The notes: generated by a model from the sequence alone, not told the origin. Shown: positions 35,169 to 43,983, counted from the first letter of the stretch. The stretch: 64,000 nucleotides of DNA from Chryseobacterium oncorhynchi (GCF_002899895.1 NZ_PPEI02000001.1:1-64000), one strand, 5' to 3'. A program made the numbers and translations.

Positions 35169-36668
35169 ATGAAAAGTTTAGACATTCATAAAAGTGAATA
35201 TTTAAAACAGTTTGAAAACCAGATCTACGGAAGAAATCTTTTCAGAACTCAGGAAGAGGAAAGATTAGATGCTCCTAATGAAGAATGTGGGATCTTCGGA
35301 TTATATTCAGACAATGATCTGGATACATTCTCTCTTTCACAGTTCGGGCTTTTTGCATTACAGCACAGAGGCCAGGAAGCTTGTGGTATCTCTGTCTTAA
35401 AGGATGGAAGAATTACCAACATGAAAGATGAAGGACTGGTTTTGGATGTTTATAAAGACATTCAGGAACCTGAAACTTTTATGGGAAATTCTGCAATTGG
35501 ACATACTCGCTATACCACTGCAGGAGATAAAAAGAAATATAACTTCCAGCCATTTTTCGCCAAAAACGAATATGACCAGATTATACTTTCCATAGCACAC
35601 AACGGTAACCTTACCAATGCCAAGGAATTAAAGCATGAGTTAGAAGCTGAAGGCGTAGTTTTCAGAGCAACTTCCGATTCTGAGGTTATCTTGAGACTGA
35701 TCCAGAAAAACCTAGACCTGGGACTTCGTGGAGCGATTAAAGCTACAATGGAGAAAATTAAAGGGGCTTATTCTGTAGTAGGAATGACTAGAAATAAATT
35801 CTTTGCATTCCGAGATTTCAATGGTATCCGTCCATTGGTGTTAGGTGCAATTGATGAGAACTCTTACGTAGTTGCTTCAGAATCTGTGGCATTAGATGCT
35901 GTAGGTGCTCAGTATGTACGTGACATTCTTCCGGGAGAAATCATTTATACTAATGAAAATGAACCGGGAAAACTTCAATCTTATATGATGGATGAAGCAA
36001 AGGGCAAACAAAGAATCTGCTCGTTTGAATACATCTACTTTGCAAGACCTGACTCTACCTTAGAAAACATCAATGTTTATGAGATCAGAGAAAAGTCAGG
36101 CGAAAAAATCTGGGAGCAGGCGCCTGTAGATGCAGATTTAGTAATTGGTGTTCCGGATTCCGGAGTTCCTGCTGCTATTGGCTTTTCTAAGGCTTCAGGC
36201 ATTCCTTTCCGTCCTGTATTGATTAAAAACCGATACATCGGAAGAAGTTTTATTGTTCCTACTCAGGAAATGAGAGAAAGAGTAGTCAACCTGAAATTAA
36301 ACCCGATTATTTCAGAAATGAAAGACAAAAGAGTAGTTATTATTGATGACTCTATTGTTCGTGGAACAACATCCAAAAGGTTGGTTAAGATTCTAAAAGA
36401 TGCAGGGGTAAAAGAGATTCACTTCAGAAGCGTTTCTCCTCCAATTATTGCTCCATGTTATCTGGGAATTGACACCCCTTCAAAGGATGATCTGATCTCT
36501 GCAAACATGACTACAGAAGAACTTAAAAATTATTTAGGAGTAGATTCTTTAGAATTTTTAAGTATAGATAACCTAAAGGAAATATTAGGATCTTCCAATC
36601 ATTGCTTCGGATGCTTTACTGAAGAATATCCGGTAGGAAAAGGAGAGGAGGTAGAATTATTCAATTAA
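35169..36668 (+). CDS. purF: Amidophosphoribosyltransferase
   Basis: 499 residues. It makes phosphoribosylamine from PRPP and glutamine, the first step of purine synthesis. The class II glutaminase domain starts at the nucleophile C40 in EECGIFGLY, so 39 residues ahead of it must be removed or tolerated, longer than the 11-residue propeptide of the Bacillus enzyme. The PRPP-binding motif VVIIDDSIVRGTTS is near residue 391. The C-terminal NHCFGCF cysteines resemble iron-sulfur ligands of Bacillus-type PurF. A terminator follows. Confidence 0.95.
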   Translation: MKSLDIHKSEYLKQFENQIYGRNLFRTQEEERLDAPNEECGIFGLYSDNDLDTFSLSQFGLFALQHRGQEACGISVLKDGRITNMKDEGLVLDVYKDIQEPETFMGNSAIGHTRYTTAGDKKKYNFQPFFAKNEYDQIILSIAHNGNLTNAKELKHELEAEGVVFRATSDSEVILRLIQKNLDLGLRGAIKATMEKIKGAYSVVGMTRNKFFAFRDFNGIRPLVLGAIDENSYVVASESVALDAVGAQYVRDILPGEIIYTNENEPGKLQSYMMDEAKGKQRICSFEYIYFARPDSTLENINVYEIREKSGEKIWEQAPVDADLVIGVPDSGVPAAIGFSKASGIPFRPVLIKNRYIGRSFIVPTQEMRERVVNLKLNPIISEMKDKRVVIIDDSIVRGTTSKRLVKILKDAGVKEIHFRSVSPPIIAPCYLGIDTPSKDDLISANMTTEELKNYLGVDSLEFLSIDNLKEILGSSNHCFGCFTEEYPVGKGEEVELFN

Positions 36669-36693
36669 TTCTTTATTCAAATATAAAAACAAG

Positions 36694-36720
36694 AGAGTCA
36701 GGTTATGCCTGGCTCTTTTT
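36694..36720 (+). terminator. Terminator of purF
   Basis: Stem agagtcagg / cctggctct with a ttatg loop and a T5 tail. Confidence 0.85.
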
Positions 36721-36783
36721 CTGTTTTACTTAAACATAGCAGAACCTTAATATTCCTGTATTATACAGTATACATGTAAGTTT

Positions 36784-36791
36784 TAATTTTG
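36784..36791 (+). promoter_or_regulatory. Candidate -7 box for the glycerophosphodiesterase gene
   Basis: TAATTTTG, a TAnnTTTG match 20 bases before the ATG. Confidence 0.4.
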
Positions 36792-36811
36792 TAAGATTAA
36801 AATTTCAGAAT

Positions 36812-37759
36812 ATGAAAAACGTATTTCTCACAGGTCTTTTTCTTGTATGTACCCAATTTTATTATTCCCAATCTTTCGATAAACAAGCCCATCGTGGAGG
36901 AAAATCTCTATATCCCGAAAATACGATTCCGGCAATGAAAAATGCCTTAAAAATGGACATTACGACATTAGAAATGGATTTGGCTATTACAAAGGATAAA
37001 CAGGTAATTCTTTCCCATGATGCTTTTCTTTCGCCTGAATTAATAACAAAACCAGAAGGAACTTATATTCCGAAAGACTCCGGTTTTTACTATAAAATTT
37101 ATGAAATGCCTTATGCAAAGATTCAAACATTTGATGTTGGGATGAAAAAGCTTAATAATTATCCTGATCAGAAGAAGATGAAAGCTCAAAAGCCTCTTTT
37201 TTCTGAAGTAATAGATGCATGCGAAGCTTATTCCCGTGCATTGAAAAGACCTTTGCCTTTTTATAATATTGAAACGAAAACACGTCCTTTCTCGGATAAT
37301 ATCTTCCATCCGGAACCGAAAGAATTTGTAGATCTGATGATGAAGATTATTGTTGAGAAAAAGATTCAGGATCGGGTAATTATTCAGTCTTTTGATCCCA
37401 GAACGCTGGAGATTATTCATAAAGAATATCCTACAATTATGACTGCATTATTGGTAGAAAAGGTTGATAATAAAAAGTTGGCTCAGCAGCAGGCTTATTT
37501 TAAAAATATACCCACAGAGAAATTCAAACTGTATCCTGACCATCTGAATGGGGTAGCAGGAGATATGAAGTTTCTAAGCTTTACTCCAACTATATATAGC
37601 CCAGATCATACTCTTGTTACTCCACAACTTGTGCAAGAATGTCATGCATTGGGTATGAAAGTAATCCCATGGACTGTTAATACAAAAGAAAGGCTACAGG
37701 AATTAAAAAGCATGGGAATAGATGGAGTGATCAGTGATGATCCTAGAATATTTCAATAG
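36812..37759 (+). CDS. Exported glycerophosphodiester phosphodiesterase
   Basis: 315 residues with a signal peptide (residues 1-20, ending YYSQ). The GDPD TIM barrel signature QAHRGGKSLYPENTIPAM (H27, E36) is followed by MDLAITKDKQVILSHDAF, which supply the catalytic histidines and calcium-binding acids. The end (VIPWTVNTKERLQELKSMGIDGVISDDP) is also typical. It releases alcohols from glycerophosphodiesters in the periplasm, helping to recover glycerol-3-phosphate and phosphate. It stands as a single-gene unit. Confidence 0.93.
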   Translation: MKNVFLTGLFLVCTQFYYSQSFDKQAHRGGKSLYPENTIPAMKNALKMDITTLEMDLAITKDKQVILSHDAFLSPELITKPEGTYIPKDSGFYYKIYEMPYAKIQTFDVGMKKLNNYPDQKKMKAQKPLFSEVIDACEAYSRALKRPLPFYNIETKTRPFSDNIFHPEPKEFVDLMMKIIVEKKIQDRVIIQSFDPRTLEIIHKEYPTIMTALLVEKVDNKKLAQQQAYFKNIPTEKFKLYPDHLNGVAGDMKFLSFTPTIYSPDHTLVTPQLVQECHALGMKVIPWTVNTKERLQELKSMGIDGVISDDPRIFQ

Positions 37760-37780
37760 TTTTTTTACATTTTATTTAAA

Positions 37781-37814
37781 AAAATAGCCGAAAGAAAAAT
37801 CTTCCGGCTATTTT
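37781..37814. terminator. Bidirectional terminator between the glycerophosphodiesterase and barrel genes
   Basis: Perfect 10-base stem aaaatagccg / cggctatttt lying between convergent genes. Confidence 0.75.
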
Positions 37815-37862
37815 ATCAATGCAGAAAACTGCATCTGGAGTTAAAAAATTGGTTTATTTTTA

Positions 37863-38564
37863 TTAGAACTTATAGTTCACACCTAACTGGAAAACTCTGT
37901 TATTGTTTTCAGCAGCAGGTCTGCTCTTATCAATCTTTGTCAAGCTATTTACATATCTTGCGTTGATACCGATGTTAGAAGTAATATCATACCCTAAACC
38001 AAGACCTAAACCAAAGTTGAATTTGTTAATCTGGTCTTTATCAATATCCTCAGAGTGAGAGCTTGTAGTGGTAGTGGTAATACCTCCTGTAGTACTTGCT
38101 ACAGTAGCTTCACCTTTATTCTTCCCGTTAATGAAATAACTGAATTCAGGTCCAGCTTCAATGTAGAACTTTTCTGTAGGTCTCATCTGAACCATTAACG
38201 GAACAGAGATATAGTTCATTGTTAATTTATCCTGTAATTTAGTTTTTACATTAGTTGTACCGTTATCAGTTTCTAAAGAAGAGATCACGTCTCTTGAACC
38301 CATTTGGTTATACAATACCTCAGGTTGGAAGCTAAAGTGCTTAGAGATTGGAATATTCACAAAAGCACCCGCATGAAAACCTAATTTCTGGCTGTTCATA
38401 CCAAATTGTTGTTGGCTGAAATAAGCAGAGTTCCCTCCAGCTTTAACACCAAATCTTATAGGTTGAGCGTCTTTTTTAAGAGGAGATGTATTGGTTGTTG
38501 TCGTTTCTTGTGCAAAGGCTAATGTACCAGCTGTTAAAGCCAGTCCTAAAAATAACTTCTTCAT
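37863..38564 (-). CDS. Outer-membrane beta-barrel (porin family) protein, array member 4
   Basis: 233 residues; signal peptide MKKLFLGLALTAGTLAFAQ, then an eight-strand-type barrel: KAGGNSAYFS, GFHAGAFVNIPISKHFSFQPEVLYNQMGS, YISVPLMVQMRPTEKFYIEA, FGLGLGLGYDITSNIGINARY and the final aromatic residue (GVNYKF). This is the PF13568-like porin family of Bacteroidota, which form small outer-membrane barrels rather than proven pores. It is the last of four tandem paralogs. A Thr/Ser-rich extracellular loop (ATVASTTGGITTTTTSSHS) distinguishes it. A sigma-54-like element lies at 38630-38646. Confidence 0.9.
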   Translation of the reverse strand: MKKLFLGLALTAGTLAFAQETTTTNTSPLKKDAQPIRFGVKAGGNSAYFSQQQFGMNSQKLGFHAGAFVNIPISKHFSFQPEVLYNQMGSRDVISSLETDNGTTNVKTKLQDKLTMNYISVPLMVQMRPTEKFYIEAGPEFSYFINGKNKGEATVASTTGGITTTTTSSHSEDIDKDQINKFNFGLGLGLGYDITSNIGINARYVNSLTKIDKSRPAAENNNRVFQLGVNYKF

Positions 38565-38629
38565 AATTTTATTTTTTAATTTTACTGTTTACTACTTAAA
38601 ATGATTTTTCAATCACTTGCCATTTATTT

Positions 38630-38646
38630 TGCAAAATGCTTGCCAA
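38630..38646 (-). promoter_or_regulatory. Sigma-54-like -24/-12 promoter element, barrel gene 4
   Basis: The minus strand reads TTGGCAAGCATTTTGCA, matching TTGGCACGNNNNTTGCW at every defined position but one, with GG and GC exactly 10 bases apart. It ends 65 bases before the ATG. Confidence 0.65.
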
Positions 38647-38908
38647 ACTCAAAAAACCATGATTAACAAAGGTTTTGCAGTAGTTTTTGTAAGTAAAAAA
38701 ATAACTATTTCCTCTTGTTGTTTCTAAAATATATCAACATATATGGAATTTTTATGATAAAATTTATGTTAAATTCAGTTCATTTAGTAATAATTTCTTA
38801 ATGAATGTAATGATTGAATTTATTAGAGCAATCTTTTTAAATTCTTTATTTTTTTAAACAATTCAAGAAAAAATAATAAAAATATCTAAGAATACACCCC
38901 AAATAAAA

Positions 38909-38935
38909 ATGCCAGACTATAAAATAGTCCGACAT
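38909..38935 (-). terminator. Terminator of barrel gene 3
   Basis: Imperfect stem with the perfect core gactat / atagtc just after the stop codon. Confidence 0.6.
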
Positions 38936-38959
38936 TGATTTAAAGAAGAACAAATAGTT

Positions 38960-39658
38960 CTATTTGAACTTATAGGCTACTCCAACCTGAATAGCATTAT
39001 TTCTAGATTTATTATCATTTTCTGAGATGTCATTCTTTAATAAACTTGTAAGGCCTGCAGTAAATCTTGCAGTCACTCCAAAGCTTTGAGTGAAGTAATA
39101 TCCGGCACCAATTCCTACTCCAAAATTGAATTTGTTATAAAGATCCTTTGGTATTTTATTGGAAAAACTATCAGAATATGTATTTGTTTGGTTTCCCATT
39201 GATTCTGTAACAGTGAAATCTCCTTTTGATTTTCCGCCAAGCAATAATCCGAACTCAGGACCAGCTTCTACATAAAGCTGAGGAAGAATATTATACTGAA
39301 CCATCACAGGAAGAACTAAATAATTGAAGTTTGTTGTATAAGTAGATGTTCTTCTGTATCTATAACCATTTGATCCAAAATTAAGATAATCCTCAGTTTT
39401 TGATCCTAGCTGACTGAAAAGAAGTTCTGGCTGAACACTGAATTTCTCAGCTACAGGAATATTTACAAATATACCTGCATTAAAACCGGGCTTCAGTTTC
39501 TCATTGTTATCATAATTATAACTGTCGTTGCTAGTAACAGTGGAAGCATTGAATCCTGCTTTAACACCAAATGTAATAGGAGAAGATGACTTAACTTTTT
39601 CCTGCGCATTTACAAAAAGGCATCCAGCGAATGCCAACCCCATAAAGAGTTTTTTCAT
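38960..39658 (-). CDS. Outer-membrane beta-barrel (porin family) protein, array member 3
   Basis: 232 residues; signal peptide MKKLFMGLAFAGCLFVNAQ, then the shared barrel: FGVKAGFNASTV, FNAGIFVNIPVAEKFSVQPELLFSQLGS, YLVLPVMVQYNILPQLYVEAGPEFG, FGVGIGAGYYFTQSFGVTAR and terminal YKFK. It has a longer Asn/Tyr-rich loop (YNYDNNEKL and GSNGYRYRR) than its neighbours. Outer-membrane location follows from the signal peptide, alternating hydrophobic strands and C-terminal aromatic end. It has its own terminator and a sigma-54-like element 35 bases upstream. Confidence 0.9.
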   Translation of the reverse strand: MKKLFMGLAFAGCLFVNAQEKVKSSSPITFGVKAGFNASTVTSNDSYNYDNNEKLKPGFNAGIFVNIPVAEKFSVQPELLFSQLGSKTEDYLNFGSNGYRYRRTSTYTTNFNYLVLPVMVQYNILPQLYVEAGPEFGLLLGGKSKGDFTVTESMGNQTNTYSDSFSNKIPKDLYNKFNFGVGIGAGYYFTQSFGVTARFTAGLTSLLKNDISENDNKSRNNAIQVGVAYKFK

Positions 39659-39692
39659 GATTTTTAAGTTTTAATTTAATTTCCAGAATTGA

Positions 39693-39709
39693 AGCAAAAC
39701 TTTCGCCAA
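39693..39709 (-). promoter_or_regulatory. Sigma-54-like element, barrel gene 3 (proximal)
   Basis: Minus strand TTGGCGAAAGTTTTGCT: the key GG and GC are spaced 10 bases apart. It lies 34 bases before the ATG. Confidence 0.55.
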
Positions 39710-39965
39710 ATAAAGGAAACTGACAAAAATCATATTAAAGCGAAAAAGTCAGATTTAACAAGTAAACCTGACTTTTTCTATTGAAATCAAAATGTATTCT
39801 ATTTATTGAGATTAATCCTAATCTATTATCTTTCCTTACAAGTGCAATCTATTAAAATGCCTTTGTTTATTATTGGTTTTTTAATGAGTCAAATACAATT
39901 CATTATTACCAAATAGAAACTATAGATATAAATATTCTGAATTAGGATATAATCAGTAGATACTA

Positions 39966-39982
39966 CGCAAATTTCTTGCCAA
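39966..39982 (-). promoter_or_regulatory. Sigma-54-like element, barrel gene 3 (distal)
   Basis: Minus strand TTGGCAAGAAATTTGCG: GG-N10-GC is kept. It lies about 300 bases upstream of barrel gene 3 and just past the terminator of barrel gene 2, so it may be a second promoter or a relic. Confidence 0.45.
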
Positions 39983-40012
39983 AAATATTTGCTGAAAATT
40001 TTATATAAAAAA

Positions 40013-40036
40013 ACCGGATTAAATACATAATCCGGT
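40013..40036 (-). terminator. Terminator of barrel gene 2
   Basis: Perfect 9-base stem accggatta / taatccggt with A-runs (U on the minus transcript) next to it. Confidence 0.8.
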
Positions 40037-40060
40037 CTTTATAATTTGTTAAGTGTAAGC

Positions 40061-40651
40061 TTAGAATTTGTAAGCTAAACCAACTTGGAACGCTCCATTT
40101 TTGTTAGAGTCTGAACCACTAGGTCTGTCTTTTGCGATGTCTGTTAAACCTGCAACATATCTTACGTTAACTCCGATGTTAGGAGTGAAGTAGTAACCTG
40201 CTCCAAGACCAAGTCCGAAATCAAAAGTTTTAGTTGCGTCTTTAATATCTACAGAATTAGATTGGTATTTTGCTTTAGCACTTACCAAGAAGCTGAATTG
40301 AGGACCTGCTTCTAAGTATAGGTTAGGAAGTGCATTGTACTGGAACATTACCGGTACAGCAATATAATCAAGATTAGCTTTTACATCACTATTAGATTTT
40401 GCTTTTGCTCCCATTCCGCTGTATAATACCTCCGGTTGAACAGAGAAATCCTGTGCTACTGGAATGTTAGCGAATACACCACCATAAAATCCAGCTTTTG
40501 AATTCCAACCGCTTTCAGTAAGGCTAGAAACGTTAAGACCAGCTTTTAAACCAAATCTAACTGGAGATGAAGCAGCTGTATTACTAGAAGTTTTTTGTGC
40601 AAAAGTGAAAGTACCTGCTACTAATGCTAGGCCTAAAAAAATCTTTTTCAT
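40061..40651 (-). CDS. Outer-membrane beta-barrel (porin family) protein, array member 2
   Basis: 196 residues, the shortest of the four. Signal peptide MKKIFLGLALVAGTFTFAQ; barrel strands FGLKAGLNVSSLT, AGFYGGVFANIPVAQDFSVQPEVLYSG, YIAVPVMFQYNALPNLYLEAG, FGLGLGAGYYFTPNIGVNVRYVAGLTD and terminal AYKF. It is closest to array member 1, sharing long identical stretches such as the NALPNLYLEAGP region and VAGLTDIAK. The sigma-54-like element at 40700-40716 has a perfect -24 part. Confidence 0.9.
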   Translation of the reverse strand: MKKIFLGLALVAGTFTFAQKTSSNTAASSPVRFGLKAGLNVSSLTESGWNSKAGFYGGVFANIPVAQDFSVQPEVLYSGMGAKAKSNSDVKANLDYIAVPVMFQYNALPNLYLEAGPQFSFLVSAKAKYQSNSVDIKDATKTFDFGLGLGAGYYFTPNIGVNVRYVAGLTDIAKDRPSGSDSNKNGAFQVGLAYKF

Positions 40652-40699
40652 AAGTTTATATTTAATAGTTTTTAAGTTTTATTTAACATTTTGTTTATA

Positions 40700-40716
40700 A
40701 TCAAACGGCGTGCCAA
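40700..40716 (-). promoter_or_regulatory. Sigma-54-like element, barrel gene 2
   Basis: Minus strand TTGGCACGCCGTTTGAT: perfect TTGGCACG, but the -12 dinucleotide is GA instead of GC. 48 bases before the ATG. Confidence 0.5.
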
Positions 40717-40864
40717 AAAATATAATACTTGATTTTATTAATGTATTTATTCACATATGTGAATGTATATGAATGATTTGTCTGTTTTGTGTTGTATTCG
40801 TTTTTATTATTTCTTAAAAAAATAATAGGTATTTCTTTAACATTTTTTAAGTTTTAAAATAAAA

Positions 40865-40892
40865 AAGACCAGATTAAAAATAATCTGATCTT
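40865..40892 (-). terminator. Terminator of barrel gene 1
   Basis: Stem aagaccagatta / taatctgatctt with a 4-base loop and one mismatch. Confidence 0.75.
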
Positions 40893-40931
40893 TCTTATTG
40901 AATATAAAATTTGTTAGTGAATGTATGAAGC

Positions 40932-41561
40932 TTATTTAAATTTATAAGCTAATCCTACTTGGAATACATTATTTCTGACTGCATCAGATCCGCTAGGTCT
41001 GTTTTTAGCAATGTCTGTTAAACCTGCAACATATCTAGCTGTAATTCCTAAGTTTGGAGTGAAATAGTATCCTGCACCAAGACCAATTCCAAAGTTGAAT
41101 GTATTGAAGTTGTCTTTGTAATTATCTGATGTAGAAGAATCTCCATTAGATTCATTTTTCAATTTATTTTTAGCGCTTACCATGAAACCGAATTCTGGAC
41201 CAGCCTCTAAGTAAAGGTTTGGAAGAGCATTATACTGGAACATTACCGGTACTGCAATATAATCTAGCTTTGTAGAAGCTGAATATTTTGTTCCCAATGC
41301 TGTAAAGTCTGATTTGTTACCATACTGTGAGTATAATACCTCCGGTTGAACACTAAATGAAGCGGCTACCGGAATGTTAGCAAATACACCTGCATTGAAA
41401 CCGATTTTAGATTTTTGGTCATCTAAACCACTATCTTTTGAAAGTGAAGAAACGTTCATTCCTCCTTTTACCCCAAATGTTACAGGATTAGAAGAAGGTG
41501 TTTGTTGAGCGAACGCTAATGTTCCTGCAGTTACTGCTAATCCTAAAATTAACTTTTTCAT
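40932..41561 (-). CDS. Outer-membrane beta-barrel (porin family) protein, array member 1
   Basis: 209 residues; signal peptide MKKLILGLAVTAGTLAFAQ, barrel strands FGVKGGMNVSSLS, IGFNAGVFANIPVAASFSVQPEVLYSQYG, YIAVPVMFQYNALPNLYLEAG, FGIGLGAGYYFTPNLGITARYVAGLTD and terminal YKFK. First gene of the four-member tandem array on the minus strand. Each member has its own terminator and upstream element, so the genes are expressed separately. The ligand or role of these small barrels is unknown. Confidence 0.9.
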   Translation of the reverse strand: MKKLILGLAVTAGTLAFAQQTPSSNPVTFGVKGGMNVSSLSKDSGLDDQKSKIGFNAGVFANIPVAASFSVQPEVLYSQYGNKSDFTALGTKYSASTKLDYIAVPVMFQYNALPNLYLEAGPEFGFMVSAKNKLKNESNGDSSTSDNYKDNFNTFNFGIGLGAGYYFTPNLGITARYVAGLTDIAKNRPSGSDAVRNNVFQVGLAYKFK

Positions 41562-42097
41562 AACTTTAATTTTTTAATTTTACTCTTTCTTAATTTTAAA
41601 TTTTACTACTTGTTCACATTTCTGTGGAACGCAGAGTATCTTTCAAATTGCTTGCCAAAAATGTTTTTCGCTCTTAAAATAAATAAAAAAAGCACTAGAT
41701 ATGTAAGGTGTTTTATTTTTAATTACTTGATTAACAGTATTTTGAAAAATTAAATAAACATTTGTTTAGAAGATATCTAAATTGACAATTTTGTCAAAAA
41801 TATTCCTAAAAAGCTGATAAAATTAATAGTAAAGTATTTGGTATCGTTGAATTTTTATAAAATTAATGGCTTTAAAGAGGGTAGACTTTAGTTCTTTTGG
41901 CTCATATTTTAAAACAGTACCCAATTAAATAGATTCTATTTGCTGTCATTGCATGACTATAATTTCTGTAAAAGAGCTTTGCTAGGCCTTATCTATCTCA
42001 TTTTCTTTATTAATTTTGTATTCTTTATACAATTATAATCTGATACTCTTACCAAACGACTCATTGAGTTTTGTAAGAACTCATTAACTACTATACC
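41562..42097. other. Intergenic region between barrel gene 1 and the S74 fibre-like gene
   Basis: 536 AT-rich bases between divergent genes. Besides the sigma-54-like element at 41642-41658 I see only short frames of about 20 codons and no repeat. Confidence 0.5.
41642..41658 (-). promoter_or_regulatory. Sigma-54-like element, barrel gene 1
   Basis: Minus strand TTGGCAAGCAATTTGAA: good -24 part, GA instead of GC at -12. 80 bases before the ATG. Confidence 0.45.
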
Positions 42098-43954
42098 ATG
42101 AAAAAATGTACCCTGCTGCTGTTATTTCTTTTATTTGAAAACAATTTCCAAGCTCAGGTGGGAATCAATACAACAATACCTAATCCATCTTCAGTACTGG
42201 AGGTTGCTGGGTCTAACAAAGGTCTTTTAATCCCTAGAATCGCACTGACGGGGAGTTCAGATACTGTTACAGTACCATTACCGGCTAATTCTTTAATGAT
42301 CTACAACACAGCTGCTGTTAGCGATGTTCTTCCTGGTTATTATTATTGGAGCACAACTGCAGGCCGATGGACCAAAGTACTGGATGATCTGAGGCCTATT
42401 GTGATGACGGGATGGAGCCTCACCGGAAATTCGGGTATGGTCAACGGAGTTAATTTTATAGGAACGTCTGATAATGTAGATGTTATTTTTAAAAGGAATA
42501 ATATTGTATCAGGTGTATTAAATACAACGAATACGATCTTTGGGGTCAACAGTTTAACAGCTAATACAATAGGATTGAACAATACTGCGGTAGGAACGAA
42601 TAATTTAATTTCCAATACTACAGGAAGTATGAATACAGCCATAGGATCAGACGTGTTGAGCAGCAATAAAACAGGGATACAAAATACAGGTTATGGGTAC
42701 CGGGCTTTATATTCGAATCTGGATGGAAATAATAATGTTGCCAACGGCTATTTCTCACTCTTTTCCGCTAAAAGTACGATAGGCAACGTTGGAATTGGGG
42801 CAAGTTCACTTCGTGAGCTTATCTCCGGAGATGACAATATAGGAATAGGAGGAGATGCTTTCCGGATGCTTCCCGGCGGAAGGGGAAACACTGCTATTGG
42901 CGGATCTGCAGGATATAATGTGAATACGGTGAATAATTATAACACTTTCATAGGTTTCCGTGCTGGTGCAGGTCTTGTTTCCGGGAAATCAAATACGATT
43001 ATCGGAGCCAATGTAAGCGGACTGTCTGCCTCGCTTTCCAATAACATTATCATTGCCGATGGTGATGGAAACAGGAGAATTAATATTGACCAGAACGGAA
43101 ATATTGGTATTGGGACGAATACTCCAAAATTCCCGTTGGATATTAGATTAAAGACCACAACATGGCCTCTGGCAGCAACAAGTCTTACCTATTACGGGAT
43201 AAGTCCCGATTCAGGCTCTTTTGACGGAACATTGACTACTTATTCTAATTACACTAATGATATCGGTACTTTCAATACCAATACATCTATTTATGCAGAT
43301 GGTAATATTATTTCAGTAGGTAAATTGAGTGTGGCACAAACTTCTCTTTTTTCAGATAAAAGAATCAAAAATATCATAAGTAAGTCAGACAGTGGAAAGG
43401 ATTTAATCACCTTAAGAAAACTCAGTATTACCAATTATCGTATGAAGGATAAGGCATTATATGGTAACCAGGAATTTAAAAAGGTAATTGCGCAGGAGGT
43501 GGAAGCTGTATATCCGCAGGCAGTCAGTAAAAGTGGTGTGAAGACTTTTATTCCCAATATCTATCAGCTGGCAAAACAAAATGGTGCTGTTTTTACTTTT
43601 GAAAAACCTGTTGCTATTGCTAAAGAAGATAAATTTCTTAAAATCTATGATGAAACTGGAGAAATCATATTGGAAATACAGGGCAGTACACCTAACAGTA
43701 TTACAGTAAATCTGGCTGGTAAAAGACTTAATGGGAAGCTATTTGTTTACGGAACTGAGGTGTCCGATTTAAGAACTGTAGATTATGATGCCTTATCTAT
43801 GCTGAATATCTCTGCAACTCAGGAATTGGCTAAGAAAATAGAGGTCTTAGAAAATGAAAATGAGGCTTTAAAGAAATTAAATATAGAAATGCAGCGTACA
43901 CAAACTATTTTTGAAGAACGTTTAAAACACTTAGAATCTTCCATTGTACAATAG
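42098..43954 (+). CDS. Exported fibre-like protein with peptidase S74 (intramolecular chaperone) domain
   Basis: 618 residues with a signal peptide (residues 1-19). The start of the mature part (VGINTTIPNPSSVLEVAGSN) is typical of Bacteroidota surface fibre proteins. Residues about 140-320 contain repeated NTAxG/GxxNTxxG units (GLNNTAVGTNNL, GSMNTAIGSDVL, GDDNIGIGGDAF), resembling the head repeats of trimeric adhesins. An S74 chaperone-like domain begins near 416 (SLFSDKRIKNI) and includes KKVIAQEVEAVYPQAV. The C-terminus (about 570-615) is a coiled coil. In phage and adhesin fibres S74 domains help trimer folding; some cleave themselves off. Here the coiled coil comes after it. A terminator follows. 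Confidence 0.85.
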   Translation: MKKCTLLLLFLLFENNFQAQVGINTTIPNPSSVLEVAGSNKGLLIPRIALTGSSDTVTVPLPANSLMIYNTAAVSDVLPGYYYWSTTAGRWTKVLDDLRPIVMTGWSLTGNSGMVNGVNFIGTSDNVDVIFKRNNIVSGVLNTTNTIFGVNSLTANTIGLNNTAVGTNNLISNTTGSMNTAIGSDVLSSNKTGIQNTGYGYRALYSNLDGNNNVANGYFSLFSAKSTIGNVGIGASSLRELISGDDNIGIGGDAFRMLPGGRGNTAIGGSAGYNVNTVNNYNTFIGFRAGAGLVSGKSNTIIGANVSGLSASLSNNIIIADGDGNRRINIDQNGNIGIGTNTPKFPLDIRLKTTTWPLAATSLTYYGISPDSGSFDGTLTTYSNYTNDIGTFNTNTSIYADGNIISVGKLSVAQTSLFSDKRIKNIISKSDSGKDLITLRKLSITNYRMKDKALYGNQEFKKVIAQEVEAVYPQAVSKSGVKTFIPNIYQLAKQNGAVFTFEKPVAIAKEDKFLKIYDETGEIILEIQGSTPNSITVNLAGKRLNGKLFVYGTEVSDLRTVDYDALSMLNISATQELAKKIEVLENENEALKKLNIEMQRTQTIFEERLKHLESSIVQ

Positions 43955-43983
43955 AAATACTTCTTTCAGAATTAAAATTAATG

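Larger units (their letters stand above)
38565..38959. other. Intergenic region upstream of barrel gene 4
   Basis: 395 AT-rich bases with the sigma-54-like element at 38630-38646 and the terminator of barrel gene 3 at 38909-38935. No open frame looks real. Confidence 0.5.
39659..40060. other. Intergenic region upstream of barrel gene 3
   Basis: 402 bases containing two sigma-54-like elements (39693-39709 and 39966-39982) and the terminator of barrel gene 2. The middle part is AT-rich with no gene. Confidence 0.5.
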
